64,000 nucleotides of DNA, from assembly GCA_947471745.1 (NCBI GenBank), contig CANJKZ010000820.1:3323501-3387500 (forward strand). The letters run 5' to 3'. Of this stretch, positions 10,229 through 20,984 are shown piece after piece (positions within the stretch are counted from its first letter, which is position 1; each line of letters opens with the position of its first letter). This DNA comes from Closterium sp. Naga37s-1 (taxonomy: Eukaryota; Streptophyta; Zygnematophyceae; Desmidiales; Closteriaceae). The translations under genes and the position numbers were made by a program. The notes below the pieces were generated by a model that was not told the DNA's origin, searched no databases, and saw only the letters and a program-made list of their open reading frames with translations.

Positions 10229-11533
10229 AGCCTTTGCAGCTGTGTAGGCTTCACCTGTGGGGAACGGCGGGGATCCTTAACACCGTGCTGCTGGGAGAGA
10301 ATATTAGCTCCTCGGAACGCTCGACCCTTATCAATGCTCCGGAGTGGGGTCCCCATTCTACTCGGTACCGGTATAATTTCGGACTCTCCCTTAAAAAGGG
10401 CTTGAAAATTACGAGAAGTAATATTCTTAGTTAAATTATCTTTATAGGATAACTTGTCAGGGTGTACGGTTGGAGTTTCCAGGTTGGTACAGGGTCTTGT
10501 TTCGCAGAATCTCCTTTTGTCTCGGTGATTTCACCAAGAGCCGGCTGGTCGTGACGTTTTAAATTCGCGCCATCATATTCTCCTTTGTCGCCCTCTCTGA
10601 AGTTGCCACGTTATCCGTTTCTGCTTCGGAGGTGCCGCACTGTTTTTGCCCTTCAGCTCTGGACATGCTTTCTTCATTTCCCAACACGCCAAAATACGAT
10701 GTCCTGCAGCGCCGCAATATTCGCACGTCTCATTTTCTGCTAGCCGCTACTTCGCATCGCCCTTGTCGTTCTCCATCGGGTCGGCAGTCGTAGGTGGTGC
10801 CGATCGCTCTATGTCACTATTTGGCTGGCTGCGTCGTGTTCCGTAGTAGCTACTGTTCAACGCGTCGAACTGTTCGACAGTGCTGCCCAAAACTGCGCCC
10901 ACATCGAACGTATGCCCATCGCGTCTTGGGTGGGGGTCGTCCATCCAACGGCCTCGAAGTAAATTTCAAGTTCAGCTATGAATCGACGGACGTCGCTCCC
11001 TTTAACTATAGGATAGAACGCCTCTAGTAGCCTCGACTTCACTGCTTCGAGGTTTCCTGTAACCGTTGCCGTAGTCGGAGGTACAATTTTCGGTGTCATC
11101 GCTGCTGCTGCTGCTGTCGCTGCTGCATTCGCTGCTGCGTTCGCTGCTGTGGCGGCTGCCGATTGCTTCGTGAGTAATGCCTCAATTCGTTGGAGTGTTG
11201 CTCGTGTGTGGTCCAGGTCGATGCGTAACTCAGCAATTTTTTGTACGAAATTATCACCAATTTCCTCCATTTGGCGATTTGTAGGAAGATTTGCGACGAA
11301 CGTACATGAAGTCTGTGCGCTGGTCAACTTACTGCGAAGCAAATCGACTTTCGAATCGTCGAGCACGGTTTCTGGATGTCGCGCAATTCCTCCTTAGCCG
11401 AATTCGCGTCCGATCTTTGCCATTGAGAAGAGATTCGATCCGACGCTCTAAATTCAAACATTTTTGGACGAAATTCTCTGGGCTGTTGAGATTCGAATCG
11501 ATCTGACGGTCGAAATTCCAACTTTCTCGCCAA
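10229..11533 (-). pseudogene. GypG-1 gag
   Basis: Minus-strand region homologous to GypG-2 gag (38646-39500). The longest piece (10857-11366) holds Q-K-I-A-E-L-R-I-D-L-D-H-T-R-A-T-L, an Ala-rich run (GCAGCAGC codons) and F-Y-P-I-V-K-G-S-D-V-R-R-F-I-A-E-L-E. The N-terminal part (11324-11533) matches the start of GypG-2. It is broken, with a few breaks. Confidence 0.7.
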
Positions 11534-11630
11534 TAAAGCTGAGGTCGTCGCCCCCGCGGTTGGGGTATATAAACCAGTTCAGCCTACAAGCCTGCTCAGC
11601 TTCTGGAATTTTGTGGAGAGATGCTTCAGC
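11534..11630. other. Unassigned 97 bp between GypG-1 and CopW
   Basis: It contains a plus-strand GTATATAAA TATA-like box at about 11567-11575. It does not align with the CopW 3' LTR or with GypG-2. It could be a scrap of GypG leader or another LTR; I cannot tell. Confidence 0.4.
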
Positions 11631-11872
11631 GTCGACCGTGCTGCGCTGGCAGTCGACCGACCTGAATGCTAGCTCTGATGTAGTCTTGCCATACCAACTT
11701 CATTGTACCATTGTTGTCACCTTTCTCTAGTAAAACTCTTGCCAACTTTCCCCGTGAACTAGCAAGCAGTGTGTGCACTAGGAAAACGACTAAGGACCAA
11801 TGAACCCAGAGATCACACGAGCACCCGTGCCTAGCCCGTAGTCTAGCTCCCGTTGTAGTAGTTATCTCCGCA
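11631..11872 (+). repeat. CopW 5' LTR (3' portion only)
   Basis: Matches 18227-18468 from GTCGACCGTGCTGCGC to TTATCTCCGCA, with about four differences. It is followed by TGGTGCGGTGAGCG, the presumed primer-binding site. Confidence 0.85.
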
Positions 11873-12083
11873 TGGTGCGGTGAGCGTGGACAGTCAGGTC
11901 GACATAGAGGTCACTTACCTAAGTTGTTCGTAGGCCGGCAGCCGTGCAGTCACTAACGTGCGCGTAGGTGACGCCAAGGGAATGGAGACCCTGGAAGCAC
12001 AGCTGGAGGACGCGAGGACACGCCATGGGGCCCAGGAGTACGGAACGATCCCCCGGGCGGTTGTGTAGGCTGCCATTCGCACC

Positions 12084-12854
12084 ATGTGGGCGACGTTTCA
12101 CCCTTCTCAACCTGCGTCTCCTCGACCGGTGAACACAGAGGGCGGCGTCGACGTGGGCGTCAACGCCGGTGGTGGTCAAGTCGGCAGCAGTGCGGGAGGC
12201 ACGTCGAGGCAGAGAGGTGTGATCCATGCCGATGAAGTCGGCGGCGTTCAAGCGCGAGGGGTGCGGTCGTCGGCGGCTGCAGGCTCCTCGCAGGGCGACG
12301 TCGGAGGTCGACGAAGCGGGTTGTTGCCGATGTCGGCGACCCAGGTGACAGCGGGCGGAATTGCTCCGAGCTACGGCTACTTCAAGTTCACGCCGGACAG
12401 GATCCTGGTCACCCCACCGCTCACTGGTCGACCCGACATCCTCACCTGGAAGGAGGCCATCGAGCCCCAGCTGGAGATGGCTGGGCTGATCAACTTTGCT
12501 CGAGGCACCGTGGTGACGCCGGACGACCCCGACATGCGAGCGGAGTTCCGCGCCGTACAGCTGTTGGCTTTCACGGTCATCTCGCGGTGCTGCTCGCCGG
12601 GCGTGCAGATTGCCTTAAAGTGGTGTCGGGAGTACCTGGACGCCGGCCACCAGGCGTGGTACTTCATTGAGTCGACCTACCAAGTCACCGACGACTTGTT
12701 CATCTCCCAGCTGGAGGGGCAGCTGACGCACCTGCGTGTGGGCGACGAGGAGACGGCGACCGACTACTGCAACCGGGCCAGGCGAATTCTCGCCACCATC
12801 AGGATGGCCGGCGCACAGTACTCGACGGCGTCGTACGTCACCCACATCATGTAG
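12084..12854 (+). CDS. gag: CopW gag (capsid half)
   Basis: 256-codon frame. From about residue 100 it has a copia gag (UBN2/Retrotran-gag type) look: Y-F-K-F-T-P-D-R, then W-K-E-A-I-E-P-Q-L, a helical middle, and L-E-G-Q-L-T-H-L-R-V-G-D-E-E-T near the end, the part that in copia gags precedes the basic tail. The first 90 or so residues are Gly/Ala/Ser-rich and the start codon is uncertain. The frame is the same as that of 12894-17108. Capsid proteins of this type coat the element's RNA in cytoplasmic particles. Function is by family; expression is not known. Confidence 0.7.
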   Translation: MWATFHPSQPASPRPVNTEGGVDVGVNAGGGQVGSSAGGTSRQRGVIHADEVGGVQARGVRSSAAAGSSQGDVGGRRSGLLPMSATQVTAGGIAPSYGYFKFTPDRILVTPPLTGRPDILTWKEAIEPQLEMAGLINFARGTVVTPDDPDMRAEFRAVQLLAFTVISRCCSPGVQIALKWCREYLDAGHQAWYFIESTYQVTDDLFISQLEGQLTHLRVGDEETATDYCNRARRILATIRMAGAQYSTASYVTHIM

Positions 12855-12893
12855 GGACTCTCGAGCAGCTACAACCTGCTGAAGAGGCTGTCA

Positions 12894-15800
12894 ATGGCGC
12901 CGAGCACGAGGACGACGCTCAACGAGAACAACTTGACCTCGTACATCCTGCAGGACGAGGCGATGCAGGAGGCAGAGCGGTCCCAAGAGCTCTTGGCGCG
13001 GGCCAACTTCGTCGCCCCGACGAAGCAAGGAGGTCGACCGGGGCAGCGCGGACAGTCTGGCGGCGGTGGTAGCAGGGGCTGGAAGTCGACCAAGGAGGTC
13101 GACAAGAAGAGGTCGACCAAGGATAGCGGTCAAGGAGGAGGAAGTCGACGTCGGGAGTGCTGGCTGTGCGGCGACCCCGACCACCTCTCCTTCGAGTGCC
13201 CCGACTGCAGTGACTCCGACGACGATGACGCCAAGGGAGGCCTCGGGAGTTCTGGCAGTCGTCGTCCTCGTCGAGGAGGAAACAAGCCGCGCAAGGAATT
13301 GCAGACGACCAAGTCGACCTCGGCGAAGGACGCCGACTCCTCTGCTGGCGGCAAGGCGCGGGACGACAAGATGGCGTCGTGCTCGCTGGTCGGCGTCGTG
13401 GAGCCGACCGTCTCGCTGGCTCCGGAGGCCGGAGAGGACTTCCAGGCGGTGGCGGCAGCTGTGCAGGCGAACTCGGCGGTGGTCCTGCTCGACAGCGGCT
13501 GCTCCCACCACCTGATCGGGACGAAGGAAGTCTTCGTCGACCTGCAGCCGAGCGGCACCATCAAGCACGTGCGCGGCTTCAATGGGGCACTGCAGGACGT
13601 CCAGGGCCGAGGTACCGTCGCCCTGCAAGGGAAGGCCGGGAAGCAGGTGCTCATCCCCGACGTACTGTACGTCCCGGGTGTGCGGGCCAACCTGCTGTCG
13701 TCCGGCCAGCTGAAGGAGCATGGAGTGAAGCTGCAGGAGGACGGCGACGGGATGCTTCTCGTCTCGGCAGCGGGAGAGCTGCTCGGATGGGCGACGTACT
13801 CCGGGCGTGTCCTCTGCACCGACCTGCGTCCCTGCTCAACGAGGTCGACGTCAACCACGTCGGAGGTTGTGGCCCTGCGGGCGATCGTCTTGAAGACGAA
13901 GTCAACGCCGGACCGGATGCATGCGAGGCTTGCTCACGTCGGCATGGACACCATACGGAGCTCGGCGAAGAACGAGGTCGCCATTGGGCTGGACCTCAAG
14001 TCGGCGACGGGCGCCGACTCACCGTGTGTCTCGTGCGTCGGCGGGAAGCTGGCGCGGCACACCTTCCCCGACCAAGGCTCCGACGCCGACGACGTGCTGG
14101 CCGTCGTGCACATCGACCTGTGCGGGCCGTTCCGCGTGGCTGCCAAGGACGGCAGCCTGTACTTCTTGCTACTGAAGGACCGCAAGTCCCGCTTCGTGTG
14201 GGTGAGGCCGGTTGCCAAGAAGTCGGATGTGCTGCTGGAGTTCCAGAAGTGGCTGGTGTTGGTGGAGAGGCAGACGACGAAGTCGGTGCTGATGCTTCGC
14301 TCCGACCGAGGAGGGGAGTTCCTCGGGAAGAAGATCACCGACTTCGTGGACGGCAAGGGGATCGTCCACGACCTTACCTGCCCGTACACCCCACAGCAGA
14401 ACGGCATGGCGGAGAGGGAGATGCGGACGGTGGTGGAGTCGGTGCGGACGATGCTGCTGCACATGGGCGTGCAGCACCACTGGTGGCACCTCGCTCTGCG
14501 GCATGCCGTCTGGATCCGCAACTGCCTTGAGAGGTCGACGCTGCCGCCGGGGACGACGCCGTACCAGCTGCTGGTCGACCTGAAGCCCGACTTGTCGATG
14601 GCGAGGGTGTGGGGCTGCATGGCGCAGTTCCTTGTCCCCGAGCAGCAGCGTGGTGGGAAGCTGAAGCCGAAGGCCAGGTGGGGCCTTCACCTTGGCGTGT
14701 CGGCGGAGAGCAAGGGCTGGGAGCTCCTCGACATCGACGCCAACCGAGTGGTCACCACATCGGACGTGGTCTTCTACGAGGAGATGTCGCTGGCCAAGTG
14801 GAAGTCGGAGCACTGGCCGGTGTCCGGCCGAACGCCGTCCACCTCGCCAACCGACACCTCGTCGGCGACGCTGCCTCTGCTCGCCGAAGTCGGTGAGCTT
14901 GCTGCTGAGGACGTCGAGGACGTCCGTCCTCCTTCTTCTCCCTCTACGACCCCTGCCCCTCCACCCCTGGCCGACCTGGACAAGCTGGCCTCGTTGTCGG
15001 CCTCCGGCGATGAGGGGAGTAGTGGGACGTCGCCTTCGGCGCCGGCCAAGGGCATCGCCGGTGGCCGACGTGTCGAGCGGCAAGTCGACACGGGAGTGAA
15101 GTCGACGTTGACAGGGGAGGAGCAGGTCGAGGAGGAGCAGCCGACTTGGGTGAAGTCGGCGAAGAAGGCAGCTGAGAAGCAGCCGACAGGGGAGCAGGCA
15201 GCGGTGAATCCGACCACGGAGCAGTCGGCAACCAGGCAGTCGGCAGGGACGCCGACCACAGGGGAGAGGTCGACCAGGAAATCGACCGAGGTGCAGCAGG
15301 ACGACGAGGGCAGTGAAGACGACGACGAAGGTGGGGAGTCCACCAAGAGTGACGTGGTGGAGGTTCCGCCTAAACCCCGGAAATCCGGCCGACTTTGGAG
15401 GCCACCTGACTTCTTCGTCCCCGCTGCCTTCACCACGGTGTACGATGTGGACGATGACGACGACCTGCTGTACGACGACGCCGAGGAGGATGAGGAGTTT
15501 TCGGAGCTCGACCCGGACATGTTGGCCGACCCCGAGCATCGTTGGGACATCTCGACGATGACCGTGAAGGAGGCTTTGGCGAGCTGGAAGGGCCCGGCGG
15601 TGAAGGCCGCCATGGAGGAGGAGATCCACAGCCTCATCAACATGGGCACTTGGGAGCTGGTCGAACGCCCGCCGGGGGTCAACATCATGAAGAACCGGTG
15701 GGTGTTGACGACGAAGTACCACGTCGACGACACCGTCGAGCGCGAGAATGTGAGGCTGGTCGTGAAGGGCTTCACGCAGGTGTACGGCGCCGACTACGAC

Positions 15801-17108
15801 GAGACGTTCGCGCCGGTGGGCAGCTACGTCACGCTGAGGATCTTCCTCAGCATCGTCGCCGTCCTCAACCTCAACCTGATGCAGCTCGACATGAAGAACG
15901 CCTTCCTACAGAGCAAGCTCGACCGGGTGCTCTACATGTCCCAGCTGGACTACTTCAATGACGGAACCGGCCGGGTGTGCAAGCTGCTGAAGAGCCTGTA
16001 CGGCCTGAAGCAGTCGCCGCTGCTGTGGTACTTGGCGCTCAACGACGTGCTGGTCGGCGCCGGGTGGAAGAAGAGCCAGGTCGACGAGGCTCTGTACTTC
16101 AAGTTCGGAGAGGACGGAGTGGCCTGCTGGGTGCTGGTCTACGTCGACGACCTGCTCGCCGCCAGCAGTAGCACCGAGATGCTGAAGGAGCTGAAGGAGC
16201 TGCTGGAGTCCGCCTTCGAGGTGCGTGAGATCTCGCCGGTGCAGAAGTACCTCGGGCTGGAGATCGTCCACGACAGGTCGGCGGGGAAGCTGTGGCTGCA
16301 CCAGCAGGGCTACGCTGACAAGCTGCGTAGGCGCTTCATCGACCAGGAGCAGACCAGGCGCACTCCGAAGACGCCGGTCTCGGTCGACGCCTACGCCGAG
16401 CTCACCTTCGACGACGAGGAGGCGCAGGAATTCCAGGAGGAGGAGTACCGGCAGAAGGTCGGCTTGCTGCAGTTCGCGGCGACGACGACGAGGCCGGACG
16501 TCGCCTTCGCCTGCAGCAAGCTGGGGAGCGGCCTCACGGTGAGGAGCGACCAGCACTGGCGCGAGGTCGACCGCTGCCTCGCCTACCTCGCCAACACGCG
16601 TGACATTGCCCTGGAGTTCGGTGATGGATCTGAGTCGCTGGAGCTGGTCGGCTACGTGGACGCCGACGACGCCGGTGACAAGCAGAACAGGACGAGCACG
16701 GGTGGCTACGTGTTCGTCTACGGAGGGGCCGCAGTCTCCTGGTTGAGCCAGCGCATCAATTGCGCGACGTTGTCGTCGACTGAGTCGGAGTACGTGGTGG
16801 CCACCGAAGCCGGCATGGAGGGACGCCGACTTCGCTTCCTCCTTGCAGAGTTCCGGCAGCTGGATGCCGGGAAGCCGACCGTCCTTCGAGTGGACAACAA
16901 GTCGGCCATCACAGTCGCCGAGGGCATGGGGTTGACGGGCAACCTCAAGCACATGGAGCGGCGACAGGCCTGGCTGCAGCACATGGTGAGGCGCGGGAAG
17001 TTCTCGCTGAGATACATCCCGACCGTTGAGCAGCCGGCAGACTTCCTGACGAAGGCGCTGCACTATCCGGCCTTCAACCGGTGCTCCGTCGCCATTGGCC
17101 AGCAGTAG
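12894..17108 (+). CDS. pol: CopW gag tail and pol polyprotein
   Basis: 1404 codons. In order: basic gag tail with an ordinary zinc knuckle at residues 89-102 (C-W-L-C-x4-H-x4-C); aspartic protease with D-S-G at about 200; integrase zinc region (H-A-R-L-A-H, C-V-S-C) and core with R-S-D-R-G-G-E-F and Q-N-G-M-A-E-R-E; an acidic Ser/Thr/Pro linker; reverse transcriptase with Y-V-D-D-L-L; and RNase H with S-T-E-S-E-Y-V, ending in F-L-T-K-A-L. This is the copia order, integrase before RT. Codons are strongly GC-ending. GTCGAC is common in both the coding sequence and the LTR. Whether it is transcribed cannot be seen. Confidence 0.9.
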   Translation: MAPSTRTTLNENNLTSYILQDEAMQEAERSQELLARANFVAPTKQGGRPGQRGQSGGGGSRGWKSTKEVDKKRSTKDSGQGGGSRRRECWLCGDPDHLSFECPDCSDSDDDDAKGGLGSSGSRRPRRGGNKPRKELQTTKSTSAKDADSSAGGKARDDKMASCSLVGVVEPTVSLAPEAGEDFQAVAAAVQANSAVVLLDSGCSHHLIGTKEVFVDLQPSGTIKHVRGFNGALQDVQGRGTVALQGKAGKQVLIPDVLYVPGVRANLLSSGQLKEHGVKLQEDGDGMLLVSAAGELLGWATYSGRVLCTDLRPCSTRSTSTTSEVVALRAIVLKTKSTPDRMHARLAHVGMDTIRSSAKNEVAIGLDLKSATGADSPCVSCVGGKLARHTFPDQGSDADDVLAVVHIDLCGPFRVAAKDGSLYFLLLKDRKSRFVWVRPVAKKSDVLLEFQKWLVLVERQTTKSVLMLRSDRGGEFLGKKITDFVDGKGIVHDLTCPYTPQQNGMAEREMRTVVESVRTMLLHMGVQHHWWHLALRHAVWIRNCLERSTLPPGTTPYQLLVDLKPDLSMARVWGCMAQFLVPEQQRGGKLKPKARWGLHLGVSAESKGWELLDIDANRVVTTSDVVFYEEMSLAKWKSEHWPVSGRTPSTSPTDTSSATLPLLAEVGELAAEDVEDVRPPSSPSTTPAPPPLADLDKLASLSASGDEGSSGTSPSAPAKGIAGGRRVERQVDTGVKSTLTGEEQVEEEQPTWVKSAKKAAEKQPTGEQAAVNPTTEQSATRQSAGTPTTGERSTRKSTEVQQDDEGSEDDDEGGESTKSDVVEVPPKPRKSGRLWRPPDFFVPAAFTTVYDVDDDDDLLYDDAEEDEEFSELDPDMLADPEHRWDISTMTVKEALASWKGPAVKAAMEEEIHSLINMGTWELVERPPGVNIMKNRWVLTTKYHVDDTVERENVRLVVKGFTQVYGADYDETFAPVGSYVTLRIFLSIVAVLNLNLMQLDMKNAFLQSKLDRVLYMSQLDYFNDGTGRVCKLLKSLYGLKQSPLLWYLALNDVLVGAGWKKSQVDEALYFKFGEDGVACWVLVYVDDLLAASSSTEMLKELKELLESAFEVREISPVQKYLGLEIVHDRSAGKLWLHQQGYADKLRRRFIDQEQTRRTPKTPVSVDAYAELTFDDEEAQEFQEEEYRQKVGLLQFAATTTRPDVAFACSKLGSGLTVRSDQHWREVDRCLAYLANTRDIALEFGDGSESLELVGYVDADDAGDKQNRTSTGGYVFVYGGAAVSWLSQRINCATLSSTESEYVVATEAGMEGRRLRFLLAEFRQLDAGKPTVLRVDNKSAITVAEGMGLTGNLKHMERRQAWLQHMVRRGKFSLRYIPTVEQPADFLTKALHYPAFNRCSVAIGQQ

Positions 17109-17236
17109 GTGCCATGCCCTCTTGCATGGCTGGTGTGGTGGACGACGTGCTGTGTGTTGGGTGCACGTCGACGAGCTTTTCTCCGAGGAGTACTGCCGTG
17201 CGGGCTGGAGGCCCAAGCGTGAACGCGGCAGGGGAG

Positions 17237-18468
17237 TGTCAACGGGAGTTGTGTGTTGGCCCCGTCCTCGTTTGGGCGGAGCCGACTTCGTGGTCGGGTG
17301 TGAGGGGAGCAGCCGACCTGCAGCAGTGGGCGAGCTGGTTGACGAGGAGGTCGACCTGCACAGGGGCCACTGCACGGGCGCCGACTTCAGGGTGGCGCCG
17401 ACTTCAGGGAGGTCGACCTAGGAAGTCGACCTGCGGAGGACGTCAACTTGGTGACGTCAACTTGGGGCAGCCGACTTGGGTGGTCGGCTGACGGGACTGC
17501 TGGTCGACCTGGTGGTTGGTCGACCAGGTCTGCTGGTCGACTTGGTGGTTGGTCGACCAGGTGTGATGTCGACCTGGTGGTCGACCTAACCTGGTGGTCG
17601 ACGAAGGAGGGGCCGACGTCGACCTCGACTCATGACGCCGAGCAGCAGGGCGTCGAGTAGTTGGGCGTCAACTTGGTGACGCCGACTTCGGGTAGCCGAC
17701 TTGGGAGGTCGGCTGACAACTGCGGTGGTCGACGAGGAGCTGGTCGACCAGGACTGCTGGTCGACGTGGAGCCGGTCGACCAGAAGTGACGTCGACTTGG
17801 AGCTGGTCGACCAGGGGCGTGGTTGACCTGGTGAGGTCGACTGGAGGTGGCCGTCGACTTGGGAGGTCGACGGGCATGTACGGAAACAGCTGGTTGACAT
17901 GGTTGCCAGGTCGACCAGGTTACCTGGGTGACGAGGTTCTGCGGAGGAGTGTGATGGTCGCCTAGGCGAAGTTGGCGAGCCCGACCTCGGTGGTGGTATC
18001 CCGAGGTCGACGTGGCTGATCAGAGACAGTCATCAGCGCTAGGTTCACTTGGTGTGTGCGCTGTGCAGGTGACGAGACTCTGCATGCCAATCACCTGCGC
18101 GCACCTGCGAAGCGGGTGCACTGCTGTTCTGCGTGAGCAGCGCTGGCACGCCGTCAACCTGCGACGTTGGCACGCCGTCGACTTTGCACTGCTGGAGCGC
18201 GGTCGACCAAGTCGTGCTGGAACGCGGTCGACCGTGCTGCGCTGGCAGTCGACCGACCTGAATGCTAGCTCTGATGTAGTCTTGCCATACCAACTTCATT
18301 GTACCATTGTTGTCACCTTTCTCTAGTGAAACTCTTGCCAACTTGCCCCGTGAACTAGCAAGCAGTGTGTGCACTAGGAAAACGACTAAGGACCAATGAA
18401 CCCAGAGATCACATGAGCACCCGTGCCTAGCCCGTAGTCTAGCTCCCGTTGTAGTAGTTATCTCTGCA
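17237..18468 (+). repeat. CopW 3' LTR, 1232 bp
   Basis: TGTCAACGGGAGTTGTG...TTATCTCTGCA, preceded by AGGGGAG. The start is the same as in the solo LTR at 42906 and the end the same as in the copies at 31486-32176 and 42906-43925. It is flanked on the right by CTAAG of the satellite. Confidence 0.9.
17440..17880 (+). repeat. Dense GTCGACC palindrome field in CopW LTR
   Basis: GGTCGACC and GTCGAC words recur at irregular spacing, mixed with CTGGTGGTTGGTCGACCAGG-type modules. It lies in U3 of the LTR. In the solo LTR at 42906-43925 the equivalent place is filled by a different array (see 43045-43270). Confidence 0.8.
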
Positions 18469-18534
18469 CTAAGAGTATGTGCGTTCCTTACCCATATACG
18501 AGGTACTAAGAGTAAATGCGTTATTTTCCCATAC
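18469..18534. repeat. Short piece of 37-bp satellite
   Basis: CTAAGAGTATGTGCGTTCC... followed by TTACCCATA units, the same words as at 32177-32245. The CopZ coding sequence starts at about 18535. Confidence 0.8.
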
Positions 18535-20183
18535 GAGATCTCAGCCTCACAACTGGAGCTGAGAACAGAAGACGAGCGTGTAGAACGCCAAGAAACTGAA
18601 CCAGAGCCAAGGCTGAAGGTGTAACCCTGTGACGACCGCTGAGTAGCCTGGTCGTCAACCCAAGAAGCGTCTGAGTGCCCAGTGAGGACAACGTCGCTCT
18701 GTCCTCCAAGCACAAGCCCCATGCCCGATGTATTGCACAAGTAGCGCAACACCCTCTTAGCGGCATCCATGTGCTCCTTCCGGTGACGGCCAGGAGCGAC
18801 ATAGCGTGCTAGGATGCTAAGAGGGTATGCAAGGTCAGGTCGAGTGCAGGTCATCAGGTACATGAGGCAGCCCACAAGCTCTGGATACGGGCCACTCGGC
18901 TCTACGGACTCATCCGAAGGCAGAGCTGAGAGCGAGTGACCGGTAGGCAGAGGAGTGGCCTGAGGCGAGGAGTACGTGAAGCGGAAGCGCTGAAGGACCT
19001 GCTGCACCATGTGTGACTGAGTCAAGGTGATGGTGCGCTGTGCTCTGTCCCGGGTGATCCGCAAGCCAAGATAGCTTGTCAGCTCACCCAGGTCTGTGCA
19101 CGTGTGTCTCTTCTGCAGTTCCGACTTCACGTGGGCGAGTGCCTCAGTGTCAGCAGTAGCAAAGACCAGGTCGTCTACGTACACGAGAACGTAGAACGGC
19201 GGCAGAGTGGTGTCGGTGCGTAGAAACAGCGACGGGTCAGCAGTAGAAGGAGCAAACCTAAGAGCAACAAGAGTAGTCCTCAATGTGTCGTGCCACTCAC
19301 GGGGTGCCTGGCGGAGACCGTAGACTGGCCGCCGGAGGCTCCACTGGGTACCAGCAGGGAACGACCCAGTGAAGCCAGGTGGGCGGCGCAGCCAGATCTC
19401 CTCGTGCAGGCTGCCCTGTAGGAAAGCAGTGCTGAAGTCAAGAGAGTGGAGCTCGTAGTCACGCTGAGCTGTGACGTGCAGCAGAACCCGAAGAGTGGTC
19501 ATCTTCGGGGTCGGGGAGAAGGTCTGGAAGAAGTCAACCCCCTCTCGCTGACTGAAGCCTCGTGCAACGTAACGCGCCTTGAAGACAGGCGGAGAACCCG
19601 GCGGCCGCTTCACCCTGAAAATCCACATGCCACTGACGATGTTCGCCCCAGGCGGGGGAACCTCGTCCACGTAAGTGCCTGTGGACTTCCAAGATGCCAT
19701 CTCTGCGTCCATGGCTGACTGCCACTGAGAGGAGTAGGGACCCTCTATCGCCTCTGCGTAAGAGCGCGGGGTCGGGATGTCTGGTGCATCCGGGTCTCCC
19801 TCAGGGGCAACCAGCATGGACACGAGATGAGGTAAAGCAGCGGCAAAGCACTCAAACTCCTCCTGTCTGTCCTCAAGGACATCAGTGCCAAGAGCACACT
19901 CACCCTCGACGGACGGAGGACAGACAGACTCAGACTCAGCAACAAGACTAGCAGCGTAGTCTAGACGACAGGCGGCAGCAAAGTCAACAAGCTCAGCGAC
20001 TAGAGCAGACGCAGCAGTGGACTCAAAGGAAGGGTCAGTGACAACAGTGGCGAGGAGACGCGTGACAGTAGGACTGGCAGCACGAAGGGAGTCAGACTCC
20101 GGGTCAGCAAGAGCAGGAAGAGAGGACGCAGGAGGAGACGGAAGAGGGACACGCTGTGGAGCAGTAGAAGGACCCAGAGTCAT
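18535..20183 (-). pseudogene. CopZ reverse transcriptase and partial RNase H
   Basis: Long minus-strand frame. After an Ala/Ser-rich linker it has W-Q-S-A-M-D-A-E-M-A-S-W (start of the copia RT domain), S-L-D-F-S-T-A-F-L-Q-G, Y-V-D-D-L-V-F with both catalytic aspartates, and RNase H up to S-S-C-E-A-E-I. The remainder of RNase H is not present. It is the best-preserved pol part of this copy. Confidence 0.85.
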
Positions 20184-20984
20184 ATAGTGAGTGCCAGGGA
20201 CTGGAGGAGGACGCTAACGCTGAAGACGACGACCAGTGCGGACAGCACGGACAGGCGAATCTGAAGGAGACTCAGGCAACGCAGGACGAGACTCGGGCGA
20301 CGCAGGACGAGACTCAGGCTCACGACGCTCCGTAAGACCTCCAGTCGGCCCAGCGTAAGGAGAAGGACTAGGCAGCGGAGAGGTAGATTGTAACTGTGAC
20401 TGCGACTGGACAGGCGGTGGACTCCGTAGGGGAGGAGTAGGACCAGTAGGGGGCGGGGGCGGAAGGAGCGGAACGTAGTACGGCCGCGGCGGCGCAGCTC
20501 CTCTTGAGTCAGCAGAGACAGTACCAGCGCCCTCAGCTCCAGTGTCTCCTGCTACAACTCCTGCAGCACCACCAGCAGCTCCAGCAGCTCCAGCAGCTCC
20601 AGTAACTCCAGTACGAGCACCTCCAGAACCAGCGGCTCCAGCAGCTCCATCACCAGCAGTACCTCCAGCAGCTCCAGCACCAGCAGCACCTCCAGCAGCA
20701 CCAGATCCAGGGTCCGCAGCGCAACTCCAGGGTCCTCAGCACCAGCAGTAGCTCCAACTCCAGGGTCCGAAGCACCAGCAGCGCCACTCCGGAGACAGCG
20801 CCGAGCGTACCACTCTCGGAGCCGCTGGGGAGAGGGCGGCTCCCGCCTAGGCGGGGAACCACGAGCACCAGCTCCAGCAGCACCCCTAGCCCCAGAAGCG
20901 CCCCTCCTGAGGCTGCAGTACCGCGAGTACCACTCACGCAGCTGCTGTGAAGAGGGAGCGCCTCCAGGCGCCACACTCTCAGTC

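Larger units (their letters stand above)
1820..11533 (-). mobile_element. Ty3/gypsy element GypG-1, interrupted three times
   Basis: Minus-strand gypsy fossil of the same family as GypG-2 at 38646-42440. From right to left it shows gag (about 10229-11533), reverse transcriptase with part of RNase H (8278-9398) and integrase (1820-2990, around a solo LTR). Inserts or replacements are a 356-bp solo LTR, a CopY array and a CopW-type LTR. No LTR of its own is recognisable: the left end meets the CopX LTR, and 11534-11630 separates the right end from the CopW LTR. It is broken, with many breaks, and is older than everything inserted in it. The order gag, RT, RNase H, integrase identifies it as gypsy and not copia. 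Confidence 0.85.
11631..18468 (+). mobile_element. CopW copia element, nearly whole
   Basis: Plus-strand Ty1/copia element with part of its 5' LTR (11631-11872), gag, a long gag-tail/pol frame (12894-17108), a purine tract AGGGGAG at 17230-17236 and a full 3' LTR (17237-18468). The comparable LTR parts (about 240 bp) differ at about four sites, so the insertion is fairly young. The left LTR is partial. The coding region looks intact apart from at most about one break between the gag half and the pol half, which share a frame. The sequence just after the 5' LTR (TGGTGCGGTGAGCG) is unlike the initiator-Met primer site of the other families. The right flank is the 37-bp satellite. Confidence 0.88.

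Noticed and set aside
11560-11630. Host promoter with TATA box before CopW
   Set aside because: A GTATATAAA box is present, but no host gene follows. The stretch is a 97-bp orphan between two retroelements.
15906-17375. Long antisense frame (489 codons) opposite CopW pol
   Set aside because: It mirrors GC-ending codons of the real pol frame on the other strand. It has no recognisable domain. The same holds for 14169-15722.
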